DNA from: Promicromonospora sukumoe
GTDB lineage: Bacteria; Actinomycetota; Actinomycetes; Actinomycetales; Cellulomonadaceae
Length of the DNA: 64,000 bases
Direction of reading: 5' to 3'
Assembly: GCF_014137995.1 (NCBI RefSeq)
Contig: NZ_JACGWV010000001.1
Span: 1,674,001-1,738,000 of the forward strand
The notes below the pieces were generated by a model. It had not been told where the DNA came from. It saw only the letters and a list, made by a program, of their open reading frames with translations, and made no database searches. Positions 53,332-61,155 of the stretch are shown one piece after another. The first letter of the stretch is position 1. Each line of letters opens with the position of its first letter. Position numbers and translations under genes: made by a program.

Positions 53332-54699
53332 TCAGTCGGAGTAGCAGAGGTCGCCCTCGCAGCCCGCCCGCACGTCCGAGCCGTGCACGCCCATCACGAC
53401 GGCACCCCCGGTATCGCTGTCGCCGATCTGGGAGTTGACGGGCCCGGAGCCACCGATCACGACGTTCGAGTCGTCGTAGGTGACGACGTTGCCGTCGCCC
53501 CGGCTGCGGATCGACACGTCGTCGAACCCGTCGGCGCCGATGACGAGGGCGCCGTCGCCGGTGGCCGACGACGCGCCCTCGTCCGTCACGGTCGCGTGGC
53601 TCGTGCCGGTGACGGCCGGGCCGGTGACCGGGACGGCGGGTCCCGCGGGCTCGTCGCCGTCCTCCTGCTCGTCCTGTTCCGGTGCCTCGCCGTTCTCGCC
53701 GTCCTCCTCCTCGTCGGCGTCGTCGCCCTCCTCGTCCTCGGCGTCGCCCGAGTTGCCCGACCGGACCACCGACCCCGTGACGTCCACCGTGTTGAGGCCG
53801 CTGGAGTCGGTGTCGCCGGTGTTCGCGTTGATCCGGCCGTTGCGGGCCAGGAACACGTTCGAGTCGTCGTACGTGACGACCTGGTCGCTGCCGACGACGC
53901 TCACCGAGTGGTCCTCGAAGCCGCTGATCGCCAGGGAGCGCCCCGTTCCGTACCCCTCGAACAGGCCGCCGAAGGAGTCGTTGCCGTGCGTCATCGCCGT
54001 GGTCCCGCCGGACGCTTCGGAGTCGCCGGTGGTCCTGGTGGTGGCAGGCGCCGTCGACCGCCCGGACCGCAGGTCCGAACCGCGCGAACCGAGCGCGAGG
54101 ACGCCGCTGGACGACACCGCGCCGGTGTTCGCCACCAGGCGCCCGTCCGCGCCCACGTAGACGACGGAGCCGTCGGCCGCGAGCACCTGATAGCTGACCC
54201 GCTGGTCCTGCCGGACGTCGAGGTCGGCACCGTGGCCGGCGGCGCCAGGATCGGCGGGGAGCACGATCACGGGGGCGGCGGCCCCGCCCGCCGGGTCCGT
54301 ACCTGAAGCGCCCGCGCCCGTCGCCGGCGCCGCGCCCACCGGTGCGAGCCCGGCGAGGCTGCCCCCGGACGACGGCCGGGTCGGCACCGCACCAGCCGTG
54401 CCGGCGTCGGCCGCTCCGGCCGCACCGCCCGACACCACGGCCGCGGACCCGTCCGGCGCCACCAGCAGCACGACCGGCGGCGCGGCCTGCGGCGTCGTCA
54501 CGTACACGTCGCCCGCCCCGGCGCCGTCCGCTCCGGCGGGTGCGGCCGCCACCGCCAGAGGCGTCGTCGGGGCCGCCCCGGCCAGGAGGTCGTGCGCCAC
54601 CCAGGCGCACATCCCGGCCACGGCGACGATCACGGCACAGGCCTGGACGCTCAGGCCACCGGCCCGGCGGTTCCTGGTCTCACGGTTCGAGGTGCTCAT
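53332..54699 (-). CDS. Unrecognised exported or membrane-tethered protein with three internal repeats
   Basis: A 455-residue protein I do not recognise. The start has a basic stretch and one hydrophobic helix (about 14-37, GGLSVQACAVIVAVAGMCAWVAH), then a long Ala/Gly/Pro/Ser-rich region. Three repeats of about 50 residues follow: QVLAADGSVVYVGADGRL-VANTGAVSSSG, VVTYDDSNVFLARNGRI-NANTGDTDSSG and VVTYDDSNVVIGGSGPV-NSQIGDSDTGG, each ending G(S)xxRSG/RAG. Repeats 2 and 3 are joined by a very acidic linker (DEEGDDADEEEDGE). The ATG follows AAGGAG with 7-bp spacing. Only two Cys, both near the C-terminus (RAGCEGDLCYSD). A surface role is inferred. Confidence 0.7.
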   Translation of the reverse strand: MSTSNRETRNRRAGGLSVQACAVIVAVAGMCAWVAHDLLAGAAPTTPLAVAAAPAGADGAGAGDVYVTTPQAAPPVVLLVAPDGSAAVVSGGAAGAADAGTAGAVPTRPSSGGSLAGLAPVGAAPATGAGASGTDPAGGAAAPVIVLPADPGAAGHGADLDVRQDQRVSYQVLAADGSVVYVGADGRLVANTGAVSSSGVLALGSRGSDLRSGRSTAPATTRTTGDSEASGGTTAMTHGNDSFGGLFEGYGTGRSLAISGFEDHSVSVVGSDQVVTYDDSNVFLARNGRINANTGDTDSSGLNTVDVTGSVVRSGNSGDAEDEEGDDADEEEDGENGEAPEQDEQEDGDEPAGPAVPVTGPAVTGTSHATVTDEGASSATGDGALVIGADGFDDVSIRSRGDGNVVTYDDSNVVIGGSGPVNSQIGDSDTGGAVVMGVHGSDVRAGCEGDLCYSD

Positions 54700-55128
54700 C
54701 CCGTTCTCCTTCCGACCGCGCGAGGGCGCCGCCGGTGGGCCTCCGCCCGGTGCCCGCGTGCGCGGACCAGGCAGGGAAGGCTCGCCGACCGTGAGGTTCC
54801 GGCGATCAGATGGCGGGTCGGGGGACCGAGCGCCGCTCGCGTCGATTTCTGCGACAGTCGCGCCCGGGCTCGATGCGCGGGCGTTCCACGAAGCCCGTCG
54901 CGCGTCCGGTGCTGCTGCCTCCGGCCGCCGAGCCTTTCGTGGGAACGGACCGGGCGGGCACGTCGCAGACCGTCCGCGGCGAGCCGCCGGACGGGCCCGC
55001 CGTGCTGCCCGATGCTGTGGCACCTGCGACGATACGCGCGCGTATCCGGCGCCGCCCCCGCTCGGACGGGATTCACCCGCCCGAGCGAACAGCCCCGCGC
55101 GGACGGGTGGGTCCGCTAGACTGGCTCC
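54700..55128. other. Intergenic region without a convincing gene; two symmetric motifs
   Basis: Upstream of the 53332-54699 gene I find no supported coding frame; open frames here are arginine/proline-rich on every strand. It contains GATACGCGCGCGTATC (55031-55046, perfect 16-bp palindrome) and a hairpin GCTCGGACGGG / CCCGCCCGAGC (55060-55070 / 55076-55086, one mismatch). The latter lies just before the putative promoter of the RNA described next. Confidence 0.5.
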
Positions 55129-55219
55129 AGACTTCCGGCGCGAGAGTGCCGGCGGGATCCGATGAGACAGCGGATCGAGCGGCCCTGCGGCCTCCACAGC
55201 CGCGGGGCCGCTTGTTTTT
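55129..55219 (+). ncRNA. Candidate small RNA with three stem-loops
   Basis: A -10-like TAGACT at 55117-55122 is followed by three consecutive hairpins: CCGGC/GCCGG (55135-55139 / 55148-55152), GATCCG/CGGATC (55156-55161 / 55171-55176) and the terminator stem (55178-55212), then a T-tract. No open frame of note spans it, and both flanking genes are on the other strand. A -35 is not recognisable. It matches no RNA family that I know. Confidence 0.45.
55178..55219 (+). terminator. Intrinsic terminator with T-tract
   Basis: AGCGGCCCTGCGGC (55178-55191) pairs with GCCGCGGGGCCGCT (55199-55212), 14 bp with one G.U pair, followed by TTGTTTTT. It is the only classical T-tailed terminator found in the window, and its polarity is plus strand, opposite to both neighbouring genes. 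Confidence 0.8.
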
Positions 55220-55247
55220 GCCCCGGGTTCCTCCCCGTGCCGCTTGC

Positions 55248-56828
55248 TCAGGCGGTGGGCAGCACCAGCTCCCCGTCGATCCGGACGGGAACCACCGGCG
55301 CCCCGTCGCGCAGCTCCGGCGGCAGGGCGTGCTCCGGGGCCTGCTGCCAGGCGAGGGGACGCAGGAACCGCCGGATCGCCGTCGCGCCGACCGAGGTGTG
55401 CAGCGTGTTGGTCGACGGCCACGGCCCGCCGTGGTGCTGCGCCCAGGCCACGGCGACGCCGGTCGGGTACCCGTCGTAGAGCACGCGCCCCGCGCGTGCC
55501 GCGAGCGCGGCCCGCGCGTCGGGCAGGTCCAGGTCCGTCGCGCCGGCGGTGAGGATGCTCGCGGTGAGCGATCCCTCCACCTGCCCGACGACGCCCACGG
55601 CCTCGGCCTCGGCCGCGTACCGCACGACGACGGCGAGCGGCCCGAAGCACTCCTCCACGAGGTCGGCGGTCAGCGCACCGGCGTCGACCTCCAGCAGGGC
55701 GGGTCGCGTCGTCGACGCCGCCGACCCCGCCGTTCCGGACCCCGCCGTTTCAGACCCGGCCGCCCCCGCCCCGCCCGTCCCGGCCCCGGGGTCCACGCCC
55801 CGCGCCCGGACGACGGCCTCTGCGGCCCGCGCCGTCAGCCCCCGCTCGTACGCGTCCGCCATGCCGGCCGTCAGGGCGGGCAGGGCCGGCGCGGCGCCGA
55901 TCGCGCGGCCGAACGCCTCGACGACCCGGTCGCCGTCGGCCCCCGCGGGGACCAGGACGAGGCCCGGCTTGGTGCAGAACTGCCCGCCGCCCTGGAGCAC
56001 CGAGCCGGCCAGGCCGGCGCCGTACACGTCGGCCTTCTCGCGGGCGGCCGACGGCGTGACCAGCACGGGGTTGATGCTGCTCAGCTCCCCGTAGAACGGG
56101 ATCGGCGCCGGGCGGGCGGCCGCGGCGTCGGCGAGCGCGCGCCCGCCGGCCAGCGACCCCGTGAACCCGGCCGCGCGGATCGCGGGGTGGGACACCAGCG
56201 CGACCCCGGCGTCGAACCCGTGCACGAGCGCGAACGTGCCCGCCGGCGCGCCCGTCGCGGCGACCGCCCGCTCGGCGAGCCGGGCCACGCGCTCCGACGT
56301 CGCCGGGTGCCCCGGGTGCGCCTTGACGACGACGGGGTTGCCCGCGGCGAGCGCCGAGGCCGTGTCGCCGCCGAGCACGGAGAACGCGAACGGGAAGTTG
56401 CTCGCCGCGTAGACCGCGACCGGGCCGAGCGGCACCAGCATGCGGCGCAGGTCGGGGCGCGGGCCCATGGGGGTGTCTCCCGCGTGGTCGATCGTCGCCT
56501 CCAGGTAGCCGCCGTCGAGCACGACGCGGGCGAACGTCCGGAGCTGGTAGGCGGTCCGGGTGAGCTCGCCGCCGAGCCGGTCGGGCCCGAGGGCGGTCTC
56601 GCGGTCCGCCTCCGCGACGAGGGCGTCCCGGTCGGCGTCGAGCGCGTCGGCGAGCGCCTCCAGGAGGGCGGCACGCCGCTCGCGCGGCCAGGCGGCGAGG
56701 TCGGGGGCCGCGGTGGCGGCGCGCCGGGCGACGTCGTCGAGGCTCTCCGGCGTCGTCTCGACGACGTCGAGGTCGCGGACGGCGCCCGTGCGGGCGTCCC
56801 TGCTGCGTACGGGGCTGGTCACATCCAT
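55248..56828 (-). CDS. 2-oxoglutarate semialdehyde (2,5-dioxovalerate) dehydrogenase
   Basis: A 526-residue aldehyde dehydrogenase of the NADP+ KGSADH type. Signatures: PVAVYAASNFPFAFSVLGGDT, VVKAHPGHPATSE, AAGFTGSLAGGRAL, the Glu of PFYGELSSINPVLV and the catalytic Cys of GGGQFCTKPGLV. It oxidises 2-oxoglutarate semialdehyde to 2-oxoglutarate. It is last of a four-gene operon, and its ATG overlaps the dehydratase stop by 10 bp. A Gly/Ala/Ser-rich insertion (GAGTGGAGAAGSETAGSGT) lies about two-thirds along, in a surface loop by position. Confidence 0.88.
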   Translation of the reverse strand: MDVTSPVRSRDARTGAVRDLDVVETTPESLDDVARRAATAAPDLAAWPRERRAALLEALADALDADRDALVAEADRETALGPDRLGGELTRTAYQLRTFARVVLDGGYLEATIDHAGDTPMGPRPDLRRMLVPLGPVAVYAASNFPFAFSVLGGDTASALAAGNPVVVKAHPGHPATSERVARLAERAVAATGAPAGTFALVHGFDAGVALVSHPAIRAAGFTGSLAGGRALADAAAARPAPIPFYGELSSINPVLVTPSAAREKADVYGAGLAGSVLQGGGQFCTKPGLVLVPAGADGDRVVEAFGRAIGAAPALPALTAGMADAYERGLTARAAEAVVRARGVDPGAGTGGAGAAGSETAGSGTAGSAASTTRPALLEVDAGALTADLVEECFGPLAVVVRYAAEAEAVGVVGQVEGSLTASILTAGATDLDLPDARAALAARAGRVLYDGYPTGVAVAWAQHHGGPWPSTNTLHTSVGATAIRRFLRPLAWQQAPEHALPPELRDGAPVVPVRIDGELVLPTA

Positions 56829-57967
56829 GCCGTCGATCCGTCCTGCCGCACGGGGACCTTGCGTTCCCAGTGCACCCAGTCGTCGTGCGCGAGCGCCGAC
56901 TCGTCGATCTCGATGCCCCAGCCGGGCCGGTCGGGGCGCAGGTCCAGGTGGCCGTCGACCGGCACGTACGGGTCGTGGCACCAGGCGACGTCGTCGGGCT
57001 TGTACTCCAGGATGGAGAAGTTCCAGGTCGCGGCCGCGAAGTGCACGTTCGCCGCGGTCGCGAGCGGGCCCAGCGGGTTGTGCGGCGCGACGGGCACGTC
57101 GTGCGCCTCGGCGAGGGTCGCGATCTTGCGCATCTGGGTGAGCCCGCCGACCACGGCGATGTCGGGCTGGATGATGTCCGCGCCCTGCACGTTCAGGAGG
57201 CCGAGGAACTCGTTCGGGGAGTACAGCGACTCGCCCGTGGCGAGCGGCACCGTCATCTCGGCGCGGATGCGGCCCCAGGCGGGCAGGTACTCCGGGCGGA
57301 TGGGCTCCTCCAGGAACATCGGCTCGTTGGGCGCGAGCGCGGCGGCGAGGTCCACGGCCTGGCGCGGCTCCCAGAGGCAGCCGTGGGCGTCGAACGCGAA
57401 CTCCCACTCCTCGGGGTGGTTCGCGCGGATGTCGCCGAACCAGTCGCCGAGCTCCCGCGCGACCAGCCCGAACCGCGACCGGTGCAGGTCGCGGCGGTAC
57501 GGGCTGAGCTTGAACGCGTCGACGCCGTGGTTCTCGTGCAGCGCGGCGGTGCGGTCGCGCAGCTCGGGCACGTCGGGCGCGTCGTACAGGCCGGCGTAGA
57601 CCCGTACCCGGTCGCGGACGGCGCCGCCCAGGAGCTGGTAGACGGGCACGCCCACCGACTTGGCGGCGATGTCCCACAGCGCGTGGTCCACGGCGGCGAT
57701 GGCCGCCAGCCCGAGCGCCCCCTGCGGGAACCGGGCCGACTGGTGCAGCAGCTGGTTCACGTACGAGACCCGCGACGCGTCGATGCCCGCGACCTGGTCC
57801 GCGAGGTACTCGATGATCGCGGGGTAGGCCAGGTCCGGCCCGTGGTTGTAGATCTCCGCCCAGCCGTCGATGCCGTCGTCGGTGGTGATCCGCAGCAGCA
57901 CGCGCGGGCGGTTGCCGACGCGCTGCAGGTAGGTGGTCAGCCGGTCGATCTTCCTGCCCGTGGTCAT
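56819..57967 (-). CDS. Enolase-superfamily sugar-acid dehydratase (galactonate-dehydratase-like)
   Basis: A 382-residue mandelate racemase/muconate-lactonising fold. Metal ligands and catalytic groups are in FAFDAHGCLWEPRQAV (Asp), MFLEEPIRPEYLPAW (Glu-Glu), VPLATGESLYSP (Glu) and QPDIAVVGGLTQMRKI, with the catalytic His of VAPHNPLGPLATAANVHF. This pattern is that of acid-sugar dehydratases such as galactonate dehydratase. It should convert an aldonate or aldarate to its 2-keto-3-deoxy form. Coupled to its neighbours by overlaps at both ends. The precise sugar acid is not deducible. Confidence 0.87.
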   Translation of the reverse strand: MTTGRKIDRLTTYLQRVGNRPRVLLRITTDDGIDGWAEIYNHGPDLAYPAIIEYLADQVAGIDASRVSYVNQLLHQSARFPQGALGLAAIAAVDHALWDIAAKSVGVPVYQLLGGAVRDRVRVYAGLYDAPDVPELRDRTAALHENHGVDAFKLSPYRRDLHRSRFGLVARELGDWFGDIRANHPEEWEFAFDAHGCLWEPRQAVDLAAALAPNEPMFLEEPIRPEYLPAWGRIRAEMTVPLATGESLYSPNEFLGLLNVQGADIIQPDIAVVGGLTQMRKIATLAEAHDVPVAPHNPLGPLATAANVHFAAATWNFSILEYKPDDVAWCHDPYVPVDGHLDLRPDRPGWGIEIDESALAHDDWVHWERKVPVRQDGSTAWM

Positions 57968-58872
57968 ACCGTCGCCTTCCAGTCGTCGAGGATGCGGGTG
58001 ATCGCGGCCCGGTCGGTCTCGCCCAGGGTGGTGCTCGGCGGGCGCACCGAGCGGTCGCACAGCCCCATCTGGTGCATGGCCTCCTTGACCACCGAGACGT
58101 TGTCGGCGGACCGGTCGCGGGCCCGGAGCTGCTCGAACTCCCGGATGCGCCGCCAGACCGACGCCGCGCGGGCGCCGTCGTCCTGCCGCAGGGCGTCGAG
58201 CAGCCCGAACGAGACGTCCGGCGCCACGTTGACCAGGCCCGACGTGAACGCGCGCGCCCCCGACTGCCACGCCGACGGCACGTACGACTCGGCCAACCCG
58301 GCGATCCAGAGCAGGTCGGCGTCGGTGTCCTGCACCGTCTCGGCGAAGGCGACGGGGTCCGGCACGGAGTACTTGACCCCGACGACGTTCGGCGCGGCCT
58401 GCGCGAGCGCCGCCAGGTCCGCGCCCCGGATGACGGGCGAGCTCACGTACGGCAGCACGGCGAGGCCGGGCACGGCGTGCGCGACAGCGGCCGTGTACTC
58501 CACCCAGCCCCGCCGCGACATGTAGGGGAGCACCGGCTGGTGCACCATGACGGCGTGCGCGCCGAGCTCGGCGGCCGCCCGGGCCTCGGCCTGGGCCGTG
58601 GCCGGGTCCAGGCCTACACCCACGATGACGACGGCGCGGTCGCGGGCCACCTCGGTGACCGTCCGGGCGACGTCGGCCCGCTCGCGCGGGGTCAACGCGT
58701 AGAACTCGCCGGTGTTGCCGTTCGGCGTGATCGCGCCGAGGCCCGAGGCGACCAGGCGGTCGGCGAGCTGCCCGGTCCGGGCGAGGTCGACGCCGCCGTC
58801 GGGCGCGTAGGGGACGACGGGGATGCCGACCACCGTCTTCAGGCGTTCGACGATGTCGTGGTGCCCGGTCAT
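57964..58872 (-). CDS. DapA-family dehydratase/aldolase (5-dehydro-4-deoxyglucarate dehydratase-like)
   Basis: A 302-residue class I aldolase-fold enzyme. TPNGNTGEFYALTPRERADV is the family's binding loop, and the Schiff-base Lys is in VVGVKYSVPDP. In combination with the KGSADH, the likely reaction is decarboxylating dehydration of a keto-deoxy sugar acid to 2-oxoglutarate semialdehyde, as by 5-dehydro-4-deoxyglucarate dehydratase; an L-2-keto-3-deoxyarabonate dehydratase is the alternative. It overlaps both neighbouring genes by 4 bp. Confidence 0.85.
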   Translation of the reverse strand: MTGHHDIVERLKTVVGIPVVPYAPDGGVDLARTGQLADRLVASGLGAITPNGNTGEFYALTPRERADVARTVTEVARDRAVVIVGVGLDPATAQAEARAAAELGAHAVMVHQPVLPYMSRRGWVEYTAAVAHAVPGLAVLPYVSSPVIRGADLAALAQAAPNVVGVKYSVPDPVAFAETVQDTDADLLWIAGLAESYVPSAWQSGARAFTSGLVNVAPDVSFGLLDALRQDDGARAASVWRRIREFEQLRARDRSADNVSVVKEAMHQMGLCDRSVRPPSTTLGETDRAAITRILDDWKATV

Positions 58873-60236
58873 GATGCTCCGTTCTGCAGGGGGCCGGTGC
58901 TGTCGCTGTCACCGGAGGTGTCGAGGGGTTCGTCGCGCTGCTCGACGGGCTTGATCTGCACCCAGAGGCCGTAGATCGCGGCGCTGACCAGGCAGCTGAC
59001 CGCCGCGAAGACGAGCGGCCACAGGTACGAGCCGCCCGACGCCGTCAGGGCCAGGCCGATGGCGATGGGGCTGATCAGGTTGCCGAGCTGCGAGCCGAAG
59101 TTCTGGAAGCCGGCCAGGGAGCCGACCCGCTCCGGGCTGGGCGAGACCTCGGCGGGCAGGCTGAGGATCGCCGCTCCGGCGAAGGAGTGCGCGGCGCTGG
59201 AGACGGTCAGGACGACCATGAGCACCACGTTGCTCTCCACGAACGGGCTGAAGCCGATGCACGCGCTCAGCACGAGGCCCGAGATGATCGGCACCTTGCG
59301 CGCGACGTTCGGGGACAGGCCGGAGGCGAGCATGCGGTCCGAGACGATCCCGCCCAGCACCGTGGACCCGATGCCGATGACGGCGGGCAGCGCGCCGACC
59401 ATGCCGAACTCCGCCTCGGTGAACCCGCGCTCGTTGAGCAGGTAGCTGGGGTACCAGGTGAGGAAGAACGCGCCGGCCAGCGACCGGAAGACGTAGCCGA
59501 GCAGCAGGGCCCAGGTCTGGTTGTCGCGCAGCAGCGTGCTCCAGCGCACCTCCTCGCCGGCGCGCTCCACCATCTCGGCCTGGTCGGAGCGGATGTACTC
59601 GAGCTCCGCCTCGTTGACGCGCTTGTGGTTCTGCGGGGCGCGGTAGATGGCGAGCCAGCCCACGATCCACAGCAGGCCGACGGCGCCGATCAGCACGAAG
59701 GTCCAGCGCCAGCCGGCGAACACCGCGATCGACGTCACGATCGGGATGGACAGGGCCGAGCCGATCTGCTGGCCCATGTCGAACAGGCTGGACGCGAAGG
59801 CGCGCTCACGCCGCGGGAACCAGGTGGAGACCACCTTGATGTTCGCGGGCTGCACCGGCGCCTCGCCGATCCCTAGGCCGAGCCGGAAGACGATCAGGCT
59901 GGTCACACCCGTCGCGAAGGCGGTCAGCGCCGTCCACAGCGACCACCAGCCCACCGCGATCGGGTAGATGACGCGCGGGCCGAACTTGTCCAGCAGCCAG
60001 CCCGACGGCACCTGGAACAGGGCGTAGGTCCAGAAGAACGAGGACAGCAGCACGCCCTGCACGGCGGGGCTGATGTGGAAGTCCTCGGAGATGAACGGCA
60101 GCGCGACGCTGAGCGCGGCGCGGTCGAGATAGGCGATGGTCAGGCCGAGCGCCGAGAACGCGACGATCGTCCAGCGCATCTGGCTGCGCCGCGCACGCGC
60201 TGCGACAGCCACGGGCTGCTTTGTACTATTGAGCAT
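58869..60236 (-). CDS. MFS sugar-acid transporter, anion:cation symporter family
   Basis: A 455-residue, 12-helix major facilitator. The family N-terminus WTIVAFSALGLTIAYLDRAALSVALP and SWLLDKFG-like loop (PSGWLLDKFGPRVIYPIAVG) are those of glucarate/galactonate/hexuronate importers. The ATG at 60236 follows AAGGAG with ideal spacing. It is first of the four-gene operon and brings the sugar acid in. Confidence 0.88.
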   Translation of the reverse strand: MLNSTKQPVAVAARARRSQMRWTIVAFSALGLTIAYLDRAALSVALPFISEDFHISPAVQGVLLSSFFWTYALFQVPSGWLLDKFGPRVIYPIAVGWWSLWTALTAFATGVTSLIVFRLGLGIGEAPVQPANIKVVSTWFPRRERAFASSLFDMGQQIGSALSIPIVTSIAVFAGWRWTFVLIGAVGLLWIVGWLAIYRAPQNHKRVNEAELEYIRSDQAEMVERAGEEVRWSTLLRDNQTWALLLGYVFRSLAGAFFLTWYPSYLLNERGFTEAEFGMVGALPAVIGIGSTVLGGIVSDRMLASGLSPNVARKVPIISGLVLSACIGFSPFVESNVVLMVVLTVSSAAHSFAGAAILSLPAEVSPSPERVGSLAGFQNFGSQLGNLISPIAIGLALTASGGSYLWPLVFAAVSCLVSAAIYGLWVQIKPVEQRDEPLDTSGDSDSTGPLQNGAS

Positions 60237-60358
60237 CGTTGCTCCTTCATCGGGTGACGTGCGTGCTCCGCCATGGAGCACTCGTTCCAGAGGTGCGGCC
60301 CGGGAACTTGGCGGTGAACGGGCTGCACCTCGTCTGCTTCTTGCTCAGGTCCTGCGGG

Positions 60359-61024
60359 TCAGGCGGTCGCACCTCCCTGGTGGAGCCGGTCGAGGAAGCC
60401 GGCGATGTGCCGGCGGGTCAGGTCCGCCGCGAGGTCGGCGTCGCCGGCCTCCGCAGCGGCAAGGATCTGCGCGTGCTCCTGCGCCTCGTCGCGCCAGCTC
60501 GGCTGCTTCGCCCACGTCGTGACGGCGGCCAGCGCCGTCTGGTCCCGCAGGCCCTCCAGCATGCCGACCAGCACCGGGTTGTCCGCCGCGGCCCACAGCG
60601 CCGCGTGGAACGCGCGGTTGGCGAGGCTGCGCTGCACCGGCTCCGTCACCTCGGCCGCGCGCTCCAGCGCCGCCCGGGCGCTCGCGGTGTCCATGCCGCG
60701 CTGAACGCTGCGCCGGGTCGCCTCGGGCTCCAGCAGCAGCCGGGTCTCGTAGATGGCGACGGCGTCGGCCTGCGTCAGCTCCCGCACGCGCACCCCGACG
60801 TAGGGCCGCACGACGACGAGACCGCTCATCTCCAGGGTCTTGAGCGCCTCGCGGACCGGGGTCTTGGACATCGCGAGCTCCTGGGCGAGGTCCGCCTCGA
60901 CGAGCGCCTGCCCGGCGGCGAGCCGTCCGCTGAGGATGCCCTCCTTGATGGTCGCGAGCGCGTGCTCCGTCCGGGAGGGGAGGGAGATCGGGGCGGGAGG
61001 CGTCGTCGGCACGTCGTACATCAT
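60359..61024 (-). CDS. GntR family regulator (FadR/FCD type) of the sugar-acid operon
   Basis: A 221-residue protein. The winged helix is at about 18-85 (ATIKEGILSGRLAAGQALVE, ADLAQELAMSKTPVREALKT, LVVVRPYVGVRV). The FCD ligand domain follows (YETRLLLEPEATRRSV, FHAALWAAADNPVL, EHAQILAAAEAGDADLAADL). It lies 122 bp upstream of the transporter on the same strand. The perfect palindrome TCATATATGA covers its own start codon, so autoregulation is likely. Confidence 0.88.
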   Translation of the reverse strand: MMYDVPTTPPAPISLPSRTEHALATIKEGILSGRLAAGQALVEADLAQELAMSKTPVREALKTLEMSGLVVVRPYVGVRVRELTQADAVAIYETRLLLEPEATRRSVQRGMDTASARAALERAAEVTEPVQRSLANRAFHAALWAAADNPVLVGMLEGLRDQTALAAVTTWAKQPSWRDEAQEHAQILAAAEAGDADLAADLTRRHIAGFLDRLHQGGATA

Positions 61025-61030
61025 ATATGA
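61021..61030. promoter_or_regulatory. Palindrome TCATATATGA over the gntR start
   Basis: A perfect 10-bp A/T-rich palindrome in very GC-rich surroundings, overlapping the ATG of the FCD-type regulator. A plausible autoregulatory site. Confidence 0.5.
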
Positions 61031-61042
61031 CGCCAGGAGCCG

Positions 61043-61111
61043 CTTCGTTGAGTGCTGGGTATTTGCCCTTCTGACGGGCGTTGGAGGGCGAATATCCAGC
61101 ACTCAACGAAG
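61043..61111. repeat. Palindromic element A2, related to A1
   Basis: Arms 61043-61069 and 61085-61111 (CTTCGTTGAGTGCTGG core) are complementary except at two bases, both G.U pairs in plus-strand RNA. The sequence follows A1 (8523-8591) closely. Here the element lies between divergent genes (gntR and dinB), upstream of both, where a terminator for either is not expected. Confidence 0.88.
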
Positions 61112-61126
61112 GGCTGTGGGGTCGAG

Positions 61127-61149
61127 TCGAACAGGTGTTCGAGTAGGGT
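61127..61149 (+). promoter_or_regulatory. LexA (SOS) box and leaderless promoter of dinB
   Basis: TCGAACAGGTGTTCGA at 61127-61142 is a perfect match to the actinobacterial SOS box TCGAAC-N4-GTTCGA. TAGGGT at 61144-61149 is a -10 six bases before the ATG, so the mRNA is probably leaderless and LexA would sit on the promoter. Confidence 0.88.
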
Positions 61150-61155
61150 GGGAGC

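Noticed and set aside
55129..55219. tRNA, 4.5S RNA or 6C RNA
   Set aside because: No cloverleaf or CCA end, no SRP GGAA/GCAG signature, and the loops are not C-rich.
54810..57599. A 929-codon plus-strand frame across the KGSADH gene and the intergenic RNA
   Set aside because: It crosses a classical terminator and is antisense to two well-recognised enzymes; no motif supports it.
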